Under the pieces are notes generated by a model. It did no database searches. It saw only the letters and a list, made by a program, of their open reading frames with translations, and had not been told where the DNA came from. A stretch of DNA of 9,398 nucleotides from Candidatus Atribacteria bacterium 1244-E10-H5-B2. GTDB lineage: Bacteria; Atribacterota; JS1; SB-45; 34-128. Shown here one piece after another: positions 1 to 5,737 of the stretch. Each line of letters begins with the position of its first letter. Position 1 is the first letter of the stretch. The stretch covers positions 1 through 9,398 of the forward strand of contig NMQN01000076.1 of the NCBI GenBank assembly GCA_003575245.1. The letters run 5' to 3'. The position numbers and the translations under genes were made by a program.

Positions 1-93
1 AGCTAGGATTTAGATAAACAGAAAACATATATAGCCAAAAGCAAAAAAGAGGCTTTGAAATATGCCAGTAAGATTCTAACAAAGGGGGTTTGA
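1..93 (+). other. Possible C-terminal tail of an upstream reading frame
   Basis: Reading from base 1, an amber codon at 4-6 is followed by 28 sense codons and a TGA at 91-93. The 28 residues are lysine-rich and look coding-like (for example TYIAKSKKEALKYASKIL), and the stop sits just before the start of the next gene, as in the rest of this packed region. No ATG or GTG lies between the TAG and the TGA, and the only TTG (55-57) would leave 12 residues. It may be the end of a gene disrupted or read through at the amber codon, or a chance open frame. The left edge of the window prevents a decision. Confidence 0.25.
84..88 (+). promoter_or_regulatory. Ribosome binding site that fixes a GTG start
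   Basis: The run AAAGGGGG ends at 88. It is 7 bases from GTG at 96 but only 1 base from the in-frame TTG at 90. Spacing therefore favours GTG 96 as the start of the small basic protein. Confidence 0.7.
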
Positions 94-95
94 TC

Positions 96-311
96 GTGCC
101 AGCTAAATCGAAAGCCCAATTTAAGCTAATGAAGGCAATCGCAGAGGGAACTTATCCTTCTGGGTATCGAGGAATATCAAGGAAGGTTGCTCGTGAATTT
201 GTGGATCATCAAAGTCCCAAAGGATTGCCGGGAAAAGTTAAAAAGAAAAAATCCTTAATTGCTAAAAAACGAATTTTAAGAAAATATAAAAAGAAAAGTA
301 GAGGTAAATAA
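96..311 (+). CDS. Small basic phage protein, MPAKSKAQ type
   Basis: This 71-residue protein starts at GTG 96, chosen by the ribosome binding site at 84-88. It opens with MPAKSKAQFKLMKAIAEG, a beginning I recognise from memory in small phage and prophage proteins of unknown role. The middle (GISRKVAREFVDHQ) suggests a short helix-turn-helix-like or helical hairpin region. The C-terminal third is almost all lysine and arginine and should be disordered and able to bind nucleic acid. Its stop overlaps the next start by one base (TAATG), so the two are probably translationally coupled. A head-associated or DNA-binding role is inferred from charge and position only. No catalytic motif is visible. 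Confidence 0.75.
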   Translation: MPAKSKAQFKLMKAIAEGTYPSGYRGISRKVAREFVDHQSPKGLPGKVKKKKSLIAKKRILRKYKKKSRGK

Positions 312-436
312 TGTCAAAAACTATCAGGGGCAGACGTGACGGCTCGGGCCCCTTTAAAAATTCTTACCAAAGAAAAAAATCTAAAATAGGTAAGAGAAGA
401 CAATCAGGGGTTCCCTGTCCTAAAAAGAAAAAATAA
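311..436 (+). CDS. Very small basic protein (41 aa)
   Basis: This gene encodes 41 residues, starting at an ATG that shares its first base with the previous stop. The sequence is dominated by Lys and Arg, with a central RGRRDGSGPF segment and a GVPCPKKKK end. Similar tiny proteins with an RDG-G-GP core occur, as I recall, in environmental phage structural clusters, but I cannot name a family. The compositional bias, correct coupling to the upstream gene and a double stop (TAATAA) support it as a real gene. It is most likely a virion or DNA-associated peptide. A 6-bp inverted repeat (AGGGGC/GCCCCT, 326-331 and 348-353) lies inside it without a following T-run, so it is not a terminator. Confidence 0.65.
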   Translation: MSKTIRGRRDGSGPFKNSYQRKKSKIGKRRQSGVPCPKKKK

Positions 437-456
437 TAATAAGTAGGTGATTTATT

Positions 457-732
457 ATGTGGAGATATAAATTATGTACAGGCGTTACACAGGTTTGTAA
501 TGCCCATTGCAGGATCAAAAAAATAATATTGTATCACGCAGGTGATGCTACTGTTCCTATTTATGATGAAAAAGATTCTAATAAAACCACTGGTAAAAGG
601 GTATGGACTTTAACCAGTTCTGCCAGCATACCAAGAGACGAAATAGATTTTGGTATTGAAGGGGCTTCTTTTAATGAAGGGTGTTACATTGATTTGACTG
701 TTGGGGAAGTTTTAGTGATATATAAACCATAA
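457..732 (+). CDS. Beta-rich 91-aa head or tail accessory protein
   Basis: AGGTGA at 444-449 lies 7 bases before the ATG. The protein alternates hydrophobic and polar residues in short strands (KIIL, ATVPIYDE, GKRVWTLTSS, CYIDLTVGEVLVIY) with turns rich in G, D and N. This suggests a compact beta-barrel or sandwich and no membrane segment. Four cysteines occur (residues 7, 14, 18 and 76). The N-terminal three form C-x6-C-x3-C, too irregular to call a zinc site with confidence. Small beta proteins upstream of the adaptor gene in phages are often head decoration or minor structural proteins. That role is inferred from position, because I recognise no defined family. Confidence 0.7.
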   Translation: MWRYKLCTGVTQVCNAHCRIKKIILYHAGDATVPIYDEKDSNKTTGKRVWTLTSSASIPRDEIDFGIEGASFNEGCYIDLTVGEVLVIYKP

Positions 733-747
733 GAAAGGGGGATTATT

Positions 748-921
748 GTGGCTATCCAAGTGGATAAAGAGTTAGAATGGGATCCATTTGTTAAAAAGGT
801 AATGGATAAACTTAAAGATTTAGAAGATAAGATTGATTTAATCAAATCGAATACAGAATTGCAGATTAAAGCAATGAATACACCTATGAATACACCTAAA
901 GTTTTAAAGAAGGTGAAATAG
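748..921 (+). CDS. Small coiled-coil protein (57 aa), GTG start
   Basis: GTG at 748 follows AAAGGGGG (733-740) with 7-base spacing. The product is 57 residues. Residues 15-36 show a heptad pattern (V15, V18, L22, L25, I29, I32), so it should form a short coiled coil, with DKLKDLEDKIDLIK as its core. A perfect 12-base duplication encodes MNTP-MNTP near the C-terminus. It ends in TAG at 919-921, the only amber stop among the assigned genes, and the adaptor ATG follows immediately in the same frame. Its last codons also carry the adaptor's ribosome binding site (GAAGGTG, 909-915). Function unknown; a chaperone or minor structural role is a guess from size and position. Confidence 0.7.
   Translation: MAIQVDKELEWDPFVKKVMDKLKDLEDKIDLIKSNTELQIKAMNTPMNTPKVLKKVK
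874..897 (+). repeat. Perfect 12-base tandem duplication
   Basis: ATGAATACACCT occurs twice head to tail (874-885 and 886-897), giving MNTPMNTP in the 57-residue protein. In-frame duplication of this size is typical of replication slippage. Confidence 0.9.
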
Positions 922-1629
922 ATGGCAATTTTAGCTAACTTAACCGACTTAACAGAGGATGTCAGGGACATCATAAATGAAAAAACTGAGGGTTTTTGGT
1001 TAGATACATATATCGAGAGGCAATTAAAGAAGGGACACCAGATCGCCTCTGCAAAAGTAAAAATGGTAAGTATGATCTGGAAAGTTACCTTAGTTGCTGA
1101 AGCAGCGGGTGAAGGTGAGGCTCAGATTACTGATGAGCGGGAAATATTATTGCCTTCTAAATTTATAGCTATTGATGACGGTGGAGTCTACTACAATGAT
1201 GATGTCTGCGATGCAAGCAGTATCAAACAGATCAAAGATCACAATAAAGATTGGTTGGAAGGTTCAGGCACTCCCCATCGCTATTATCTAAGGGGAGATA
1301 TGTTGGGCTTTGATCAGAAAATTTCCGTAGGTTACACAGTCAGGGTTTATGGGGTTAAGATGCCCGACGAACTTGCCTCTGGTACTGCTCCCTGGGATGC
1401 CGATTACCGGACAATAGGCTATCGTTATCTGTTGGTTGATTATGCGGTAGGTATGTGCTGGAAGAAAAAGAACGAGATACAAAAGTTTGCTTTCTATCTA
1501 CAGCCAAAAGTAGGTAGTTTTTGGGTAGGTCTTAATGAAATGAAAGCAGAGTTATTAGAGGACCGGGATGAGGATTATGGGATGATTCCCGATGATAACC
1601 CTGCACGTCCTCATCCAACAGTTAATTAA
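922..1629 (+). CDS. Head-tail adaptor (connector) protein, SU10-adaptor-like
   Basis: This 235-residue protein would sit under the portal ring and join the head to the tail. The N-terminal part (NLTDLTEDVRDIINE, then a W-containing segment and YIERQLKKGHQIASA) matches the helical opening typical of podovirus adaptors: a short motif, an Asp/Asn-rich turn and a helix carrying N/K-x-G-x-x-x-A. The middle (about residues 50-150) is beta-rich, including LLPSKFIAIDDGGVYYN, which fits the beta domain. The C-terminal 60 residues (YRYLLVDYAVGMCWKKKNE onward) are helical again, ending in an acidic Pro-rich tail. ATG 922 has its ribosome binding site at 909-915 and abuts the previous stop. Family assignment is by recalled similarity of layout and motifs. 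Position between head genes and the tail hub agrees. Confidence 0.65.
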   Translation: MAILANLTDLTEDVRDIINEKTEGFWLDTYIERQLKKGHQIASAKVKMVSMIWKVTLVAEAAGEGEAQITDEREILLPSKFIAIDDGGVYYNDDVCDASSIKQIKDHNKDWLEGSGTPHRYYLRGDMLGFDQKISVGYTVRVYGVKMPDELASGTAPWDADYRTIGYRYLLVDYAVGMCWKKKNEIQKFAFYLQPKVGSFWVGLNEMKAELLEDRDEDYGMIPDDNPARPHPTVN

Positions 1630-1650
1630 ATAGAGAAAAACCCTCAAAAG

Positions 1651-1659
1651 TGGTATAAT
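1651..1659 (+). promoter_or_regulatory. Extended -10 promoter of the homing endonuclease gene
   Basis: TGGTATAAT matches the extended -10 consensus TGnTATAAT exactly. No good -35 hexamer lies at the usual distance (TAGAGA at 17-base spacing), which extended -10 promoters tolerate. Predicted start is near 1666, giving a leader of about 14 bases that contains AGGAG (1669-1673). It lies in the only real gap between the adaptor and tail genes. Confidence 0.6.
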
Positions 1660-1679
1660 ACAAGAGATAGGAGTGATAA

Positions 1680-2447
1680 ATGATAAAGCAATATAAAGAT
1701 AAAAAGTGGTTAGAAAAAAAATACTGGGAAGAAGAATTATCTACAAGGGCAATACAAAAAATATGTGGGGTATCTAATCGTACTATATGTAAATGGTTAA
1801 TAAAATTTAATATACCTTGTCGTTCTCGTAGTAAAGCAAATCATTTAGGACAAGCAAATCATTGTAAACTTTCCCAAAAAGCAATTGAATGGATGAATGG
1901 GGAATTACTTGGAGACGGAAGTCTAAGAATGATTTCTAAGTATTCAGCACTATTTGCTTATACTTCAAAATATAAAGAATACATAAATTATGTATCTAAA
2001 ATATTAAATTTTTTCGGAATAAAGCAAGGTGGGAAAATAAATAAAATATATCACAAAAAATATGATACATATTCTTACCATTATGTTTCTCATTCATATA
2101 TAGAACTTTTACCAATTTACAAAAAATGGTATCCAAATGGCAAAAAGATAATTCCAAGAGACATTAAATTAACTCCACTAACATTAAAACAACATTATAT
2201 CGGCGATGGTTACTTAGCATATCATAGAAATAGAAATACATCTATTAAATTATGTACAAATGGTTTTCCTATAGAGGATATTAAGTTTTTAGTAAAAAAA
2301 TTGGCTAAATTAGGATTAAAAGTTACAGGTAGACCATCCGATAATACAATTGGTATTTCTGCTTATTCTACTAAAAAATTTCTTAATTATATTGGGAAAT
2401 GCCCAGTGAACTGTTACCAATATAAATTTAATTATGGAGTGAATTAA
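1680..2447 (+). CDS. LAGLIDADG-type homing endonuclease with N-terminal HTH
   Basis: This 255-residue protein has two LAGLIDADG-like motifs: WMNGELLGDGSL (residues 71-82) and LTLKQHYIGDGYL (167-179). The expected catalytic acids are D79 and D176. The roughly 97-residue spacing fits a single chain with two pseudo-symmetric halves. Residues 19-40 (LSTRAIQKICGVSNRTICKWL) form a helix-turn-helix, probably for added DNA contact. It is expected to cut DNA at a long target site and so spread its own gene. It is free-standing, with no visible intron or intein boundary. Sample lines here count about 23-30% GC by hand, against 47% in the adaptor gene, indicating acquisition. It has its own extended -10 promoter (1651-1659) and AGGAG site, and its 3' end supplies the ribosome binding site for the next gene. 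Confidence 0.85.
   Translation: MIKQYKDKKWLEKKYWEEELSTRAIQKICGVSNRTICKWLIKFNIPCRSRSKANHLGQANHCKLSQKAIEWMNGELLGDGSLRMISKYSALFAYTSKYKEYINYVSKILNFFGIKQGGKINKIYHKKYDTYSYHYVSHSYIELLPIYKKWYPNGKKIIPRDIKLTPLTLKQHYIGDGYLAYHRNRNTSIKLCTNGFPIEDIKFLVKKLAKLGLKVTGRPSDNTIGISAYSTKKFLNYIGKCPVNCYQYKFNYGVN
2436..2441 (+). promoter_or_regulatory. Ribosome binding site inside the endonuclease 3' end
   Basis: GGAGTG lies in the last codons of the homing endonuclease, 9 bases before the ATG of the tail hub protein at 2451. Start of the essential tail gene therefore depends on sequence belonging to the inserted gene. Confidence 0.65.
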
Positions 2448-2450
2448 AAA

Positions 2451-4517
2451 ATGCCAAAACAAATAATTAAATTCTTAGATGACCTTTCGCCATCTGATTT
2501 AAAGTTAAGAGATTTACCGAGGAAGCCAGATTCTTTAATGAACCTTTCGTTTAATTGCTACGGCCAGCTTGTAAAAAGGGCAGGTTATAGTAAATATAAT
2601 ATTGATTCTATTGCTACCGATCCACCAGATCCAGAACATAAAATAGTAGGCTTACATAGATCTTATAAGCGGAATACAGCAGAGAAAGAATTTATTGTAG
2701 CTTGGAATCAAGGTCTCTATAAATTGCCAGATACTGGAGAACATACTCCTGCTCCATTGACCGGTTGTCCGACTTTAAGAGCCAATGCTGACACTTATTT
2801 TGCCGACTTTGCCGACCACTGTTATATAGTCAATGGTGTAAACTCAATGATGAAATACGATATGACCTATGTAAGGATAAATGGTATTGCTGTTCCAATC
2901 GCACCGACAGACAATTCAAGGGTTACTGGTGGATTATCAGCAGGGGTTTACCATTTCTGTTATACCTTTGTAGATGAGGATGGTTATGAAGGGAACGGCG
3001 GGGCAGAATCAGAGCCGATAACCGTAGAGGCAGCAGAAGATAAAGGGATAAAAATAGATATTGCTACTGGTATTGTTACATTTATAGGTGATGGTTTGAA
3101 CGATGCAATATTTACTGGAAATGTAACTACAAGTTATAAAATCGAAATTGATGAAGAAGGAACACCTGATACTTTTAAATGGACAGATGATGGTGGAGGA
3201 AATTGGACTGAGGATGTAGATATTACAGGCTCTGCACAAAATTTAAGTAACGGAGTTACAATTACTTTTGCGGCTACTACGGGGCATACCACGGGGGACT
3301 ATTGGACATTAACAGTAGATCCGAAAATAGCCAAGCGTAGGATTTATAGAACTACTGTAGGAGGATCTATCTATTATTACAATGGAGTAGTTGAAGACAA
3401 TGAAACACCTACTTACGATTCGATAATGTCAGATGAAGAGATATCGCTCAAATCTGTTCTGCACATCGACCATAATGCACCTCCTGCTGCACCCGATTTA
3501 GTGGTAAAAAGATTAAGTAGAATAAATATAGCGGTAGATGATGATTTATATGTATCAAAAAATTATGACAAGACCACTGGCGCCAGAAGTGTAGAGTATT
3601 TCCCTCCCTATAATTATTTCCCGACCGGTAACGGGCAGAATATAACCGGCTTGATAGAGCAATTGGGTGGACTTCCGGTATTTACTGAAAATACCATTGA
3701 AAGACTGGTGGGGACAGATGAGGATAATTTTGAGCTTAGAAATGCCCATCAGGAAGATGGCTGTATAGCTAAGAGGTCAGTAGTAAATTGCAAAAATTAT
3801 GTAGTTTATCTAGCATTTAACGGTATATATATCTTTGATGGGGTCAGTGCTAGGGCAATAGACGTTGCCTTCGGTGGCAGGCTTAATAAATATATAAGAG
3901 AAAATATTAATTATAGTAAAGCAAACCTATCCTGTGCCACCTATTATGACAATAAGTACCTGCTCTGTATACCGACAGGGGAAAGTGCCGTCCCGAATGT
4001 AACTATATATTTTGATTTTTCAACCGGGAAATATGGGGTATATTCCTTTGCTTTTAGTTGTTTTTCCAAGTGGGATAAGGGAGGGGACGGATTATCACTT
4101 AAAGGTGGGAGCAATACGATAGGTAGAGTTTATGAAATTGGAGGAACAATATTAACAGATTACAATGAATCAACTGAAGAAGATGATGATATTACTGCTT
4201 ATGATGAAATAGAACCGATAGATTTTGGTAGACCTGAAGTATATAAACAATTCTATTCGATATTTATAAAAATTAAAAGCACTGGGGGGGAAGCCTTTAA
4301 ATTTTATTATAAATTAGATGATGATGCAGATTGGACTTTAGTAAGTAAAACTATAACTAAAGATACCACAAAATGGTATCGTGTTGGCTTAGGTTCGGGA
4401 GGTAAAAGGGCAAGAGCATTACAACCTAAACCATATATGTCTGATAAATTTTACTTTGAGATACACGGCTTAGCGATCTGTTATGATGAAGAAGCATTTG
4501 CCGAGGAGAAGGACTGA
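2451..4517 (+). CDS. Tail hub/nozzle (DNA stabilisation) protein, P22 gp10-like
   Basis: This 688-residue protein lies directly after the adaptor and before the fibre, where podoviruses encode the hub or nozzle that closes the tail. The N-terminal start (LDDLSPSDLKLRDLPRKP, then LMNLSFNCYGQLVKRAGY), repeated beta strands with YDxxYV-type turns, and the KRRIYRTT-x-x-GSIYYY segment are what I associate with phage stabilisation/nozzle proteins with a beta-propeller core. P22 gp10 has about 470 residues, so this one is large. The excess is an inserted beta domain (about residues 205-289) and a C-terminal sandwich-like region (about 560-688). GGAGTG at 2436-2441 precedes the ATG. The stop overlaps the next ATG (TGATG). 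Family call is from recalled pattern and position, so P22 gp10 homology is moderate at best. Confidence 0.6.
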   Translation: MPKQIIKFLDDLSPSDLKLRDLPRKPDSLMNLSFNCYGQLVKRAGYSKYNIDSIATDPPDPEHKIVGLHRSYKRNTAEKEFIVAWNQGLYKLPDTGEHTPAPLTGCPTLRANADTYFADFADHCYIVNGVNSMMKYDMTYVRINGIAVPIAPTDNSRVTGGLSAGVYHFCYTFVDEDGYEGNGGAESEPITVEAAEDKGIKIDIATGIVTFIGDGLNDAIFTGNVTTSYKIEIDEEGTPDTFKWTDDGGGNWTEDVDITGSAQNLSNGVTITFAATTGHTTGDYWTLTVDPKIAKRRIYRTTVGGSIYYYNGVVEDNETPTYDSIMSDEEISLKSVLHIDHNAPPAAPDLVVKRLSRINIAVDDDLYVSKNYDKTTGARSVEYFPPYNYFPTGNGQNITGLIEQLGGLPVFTENTIERLVGTDEDNFELRNAHQEDGCIAKRSVVNCKNYVVYLAFNGIYIFDGVSARAIDVAFGGRLNKYIRENINYSKANLSCATYYDNKYLLCIPTGESAVPNVTIYFDFSTGKYGVYSFAFSCFSKWDKGGDGLSLKGGSNTIGRVYEIGGTILTDYNESTEEDDDITAYDEIEPIDFGRPEVYKQFYSIFIKIKSTGGEAFKFYYKLDDDADWTLVSKTITKDTTKWYRVGLGSGGKRARALQPKPYMSDKFYFEIHGLAICYDEEAFAEEKD
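3063..3317 (+). other. Inserted beta domain in the tail hub protein
   Basis: Residues about 205-289 carry the sequence pattern TPDTFKW-DDGG-NW, then ITGSAQNLSNGVTITF, then TTGHTTGDYWTLTV. I recognise this recurring pattern from other phage tail and adhesin-like proteins. It separates GGAESEPITV from DPKIAKRRIYRTT, which normally follow closely in this kind of protein. One hand-counted line here (3121-3180) is about 27% GC against about 45% at 2881-2940, consistent with a separately acquired segment. Boundaries are approximate. Confidence 0.5.
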
Positions 4518-5593
4518 TGGAAATATCTGATATAAAAAGAGAATTAGGATTAGAAAATATAGACCTCGAAGATATAGATAGGATAAAATTTCAATTACAG
4601 CAGATAAATGACACCATTCAGGGAGGTATACGTAGTGCTAATCTCAAAGAATATCGTAATACCTACGTGATAAATGCTCAAGATAGTTTAGATTCTACTT
4701 ACCCTATGTATGTGCATTTTAATATCATAAGCGAGATGACCAGGATAATTTCAATAAAGCTATCTTTCTGGTTCTTAAATTTCAGGGCTTATTCGACTGG
4801 GGCAACAGAAAAAGCGGCAGTAACCAGTGGGGCAAGTTCTAAAACATCCAGCGGAGCAAGTTCTGCTGCAAGTAGTGCAGGCGGTGGTGTAGTATCAGGT
4901 GGTAGCGGTGGTGGACAATCAAGTGGTTCTGGTGGTGGACCGACAAGCGGTAGTGGTGGTTACGTATCAAGTTATAGTGGTGGTGGACCGACAAGTGGTA
5001 GTGGTGGTGCGGATAGTCGAACAAGTAGCCAATCATCTGGCGGAATGGGAGATAGAATGTATTGTTATGTCATTGGGGGATTAATAGCACACGAAGGCGG
5101 TTATTATTATTCATGGATGCCAAGCTATAATATAGTTTCTCGTATAAGCCATACTCATACGGTTTCTATTCTGAACCATTATCATTCAGTACCATCCCAT
5201 ACGCATAAAGGAGGTTACCATACACATTCAGTGCCCTCTCATACACATTATGTATATTCTCATAATCATATGGGAGGAACCCATACTCATGGTATTCCAC
5301 ATACCCATAATATCGAGCATAACCATACTGTTCCTGCACATTCTCACGATATAACTTATGGGATATTCGAGGAAGAAACATCTCCTACAATTGTGCCTTC
5401 GATAAGCCGAGATAACGGTCTAACTTATTCTTTGCCGATAGGAAGTTACACCAAAGACCAGGAGAATTTAGATATTACCAGATTTATAGATAAAGCGGGT
5501 AGTAAGATGATTAAATTTACTTCAACCACGCTACCCTCCAGAGCAAGATTATCTGTGCAGATTGAAATTAAATTAGATATTAAAGCGAGGTAA
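4517..5593 (+). CDS. Tail fibre with Gly/Ser-rich stalk and HxH metal-binding needle
   Basis: This 358-residue protein probably forms the trimeric receptor-contacting tip. Residues 1-92 hold a helical start (DIKRELGLENIDLEDIDRIKFQLQQI) and a beta region (TYPMYVHFNII, MTRIISIKLSFWFLNFRAYSTG), likely for attachment to the tail. Residues 93-180 are Ser/Gly/Thr-rich low-complexity sequence with a 16-residue repeat. Residues 212-277 hold ten HxH motifs, mostly spaced 7 residues apart. In the T4 long tail fibre tip (gp37), such HxH motifs from three chains coordinate iron ions. The same is inferred here, not shown. The C-terminus (about 278-358) is beta-rich and may be the host-contact or folding tip. 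Its ATG overlaps the previous stop. Confidence 0.7.
   Translation: MEISDIKRELGLENIDLEDIDRIKFQLQQINDTIQGGIRSANLKEYRNTYVINAQDSLDSTYPMYVHFNIISEMTRIISIKLSFWFLNFRAYSTGATEKAAVTSGASSKTSSGASSAASSAGGGVVSGGSGGGQSSGSGGGPTSGSGGYVSSYSGGGPTSGSGGADSRTSSQSSGGMGDRMYCYVIGGLIAHEGGYYYSWMPSYNIVSRISHTHTVSILNHYHSVPSHTHKGGYHTHSVPSHTHYVYSHNHMGGTHTHGIPHTHNIEHNHTVPAHSHDITYGIFEEETSPTIVPSISRDNGLTYSLPIGSYTKDQENLDITRFIDKAGSKMIKFTSTTLPSRARLSVQIEIKLDIKAR
4931..5026 (+). repeat. Two 48-base repeats in the fibre stalk
   Basis: Two head-to-tail units (4931-4978 and 4979-5026) share a 30-base core with one mismatch, encoding GGGPTSGSGG. The rest of each unit diverges (YVSSYS and ADSRTS). More degenerate Gly/Ser repeats precede them from about 4880. 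Confidence 0.85.
5150..5347 (+). repeat. Ten HxH motifs with near-7-residue period
   Basis: First histidines fall at residues 212, 221, 228, 235, 242, 249, 256, 262, 268 and 275 of the fibre, so spacings are 9,7,7,7,7,7,6,6,7. Intervening residues are mainly S, V, P, G and T. In a trimer each HxH could provide six histidines to one octahedral metal ion, giving up to ten stacked sites. The metal is inferred from T4 gp37 and cannot be read from sequence. Confidence 0.8.
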
Positions 5594-5597
5594 ATAA

Positions 5598-5732
5598 ATG
5601 GAGAAAATATTAAAAGAGATCTTACAAGAGCTTAAAAATATCCATCACCATTTAGATAATTTGGAGACTTTATATAAATTTACAAATAGGGTGGAGATAA
5701 AGGAAAAGGAAGTTAAGGAAGATAAAAAATGA
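5598..5732 (+). CDS. Small coiled-coil protein after the fibre (44 aa)
   Basis: GAGGT at 5587-5591 gives a suitably spaced ribosome binding site for ATG 5598. The protein has 44 residues, with a clear heptad run I8, L12, I15, L19, L22, Y26, followed by a charged Lys/Glu tail. No membrane segment is present, so it is not a typical holin. Small coiled-coil genes just after fibre genes are sometimes fibre assembly helpers, which is the best guess here, but no family is recognised. Its stop codon lies inside the left copy of the direct repeat that flanks the lipoprotein cassette. The convergent lipoprotein gene ends only 5 bases away. Confidence 0.65.
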   Translation: MEKILKEILQELKNIHHHLDNLETLYKFTNRVEIKEKEVKEDKK

Positions 5733-5736
5733 AGGG
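5722..5736 (+). repeat. Left direct repeat flanking the lipoprotein cassette
   Basis: ATAAAAAATGAAGGG. The 12 bases at 5725-5736 (AAAAATGAAGGG) recur exactly at 6281-6292. The two copies sit at the two ends of the inverted lipoprotein gene. Confidence 0.6.
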
Positions 5737-5737
5737 A

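Noticed and set aside
326..353. Possible terminator hairpin AGGGGC/GCCCCT
   Set aside because: The stem is 6 bp with a 16-base loop, only three T residues follow, and it lies near the start of a gene.
684..974. 96-residue minus-strand frame across the 57-residue gene
   Set aside because: The + strand genes there have well placed ribosome binding sites and coiled-coil periodicity. The reverse frame has neither.
1680..2447. Group I intron or intein around the homing endonuclease
   Set aside because: Neighbouring genes are complete on both sides and the product lacks splicing-domain ends, so it is free-standing.
4284..4290. Run of seven G as a possible frameshift site in the hub gene
   Set aside because: The 0 frame continues with normal coding for over 70 codons and no alternative frame of note opens there.
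4839..5036. His-rich open frame on the minus strand opposite the fibre stalk
   Set aside because: It is the mirror of GGT-rich Gly/Ser codons, has no ribosome binding site and lies wholly within a convincing gene.
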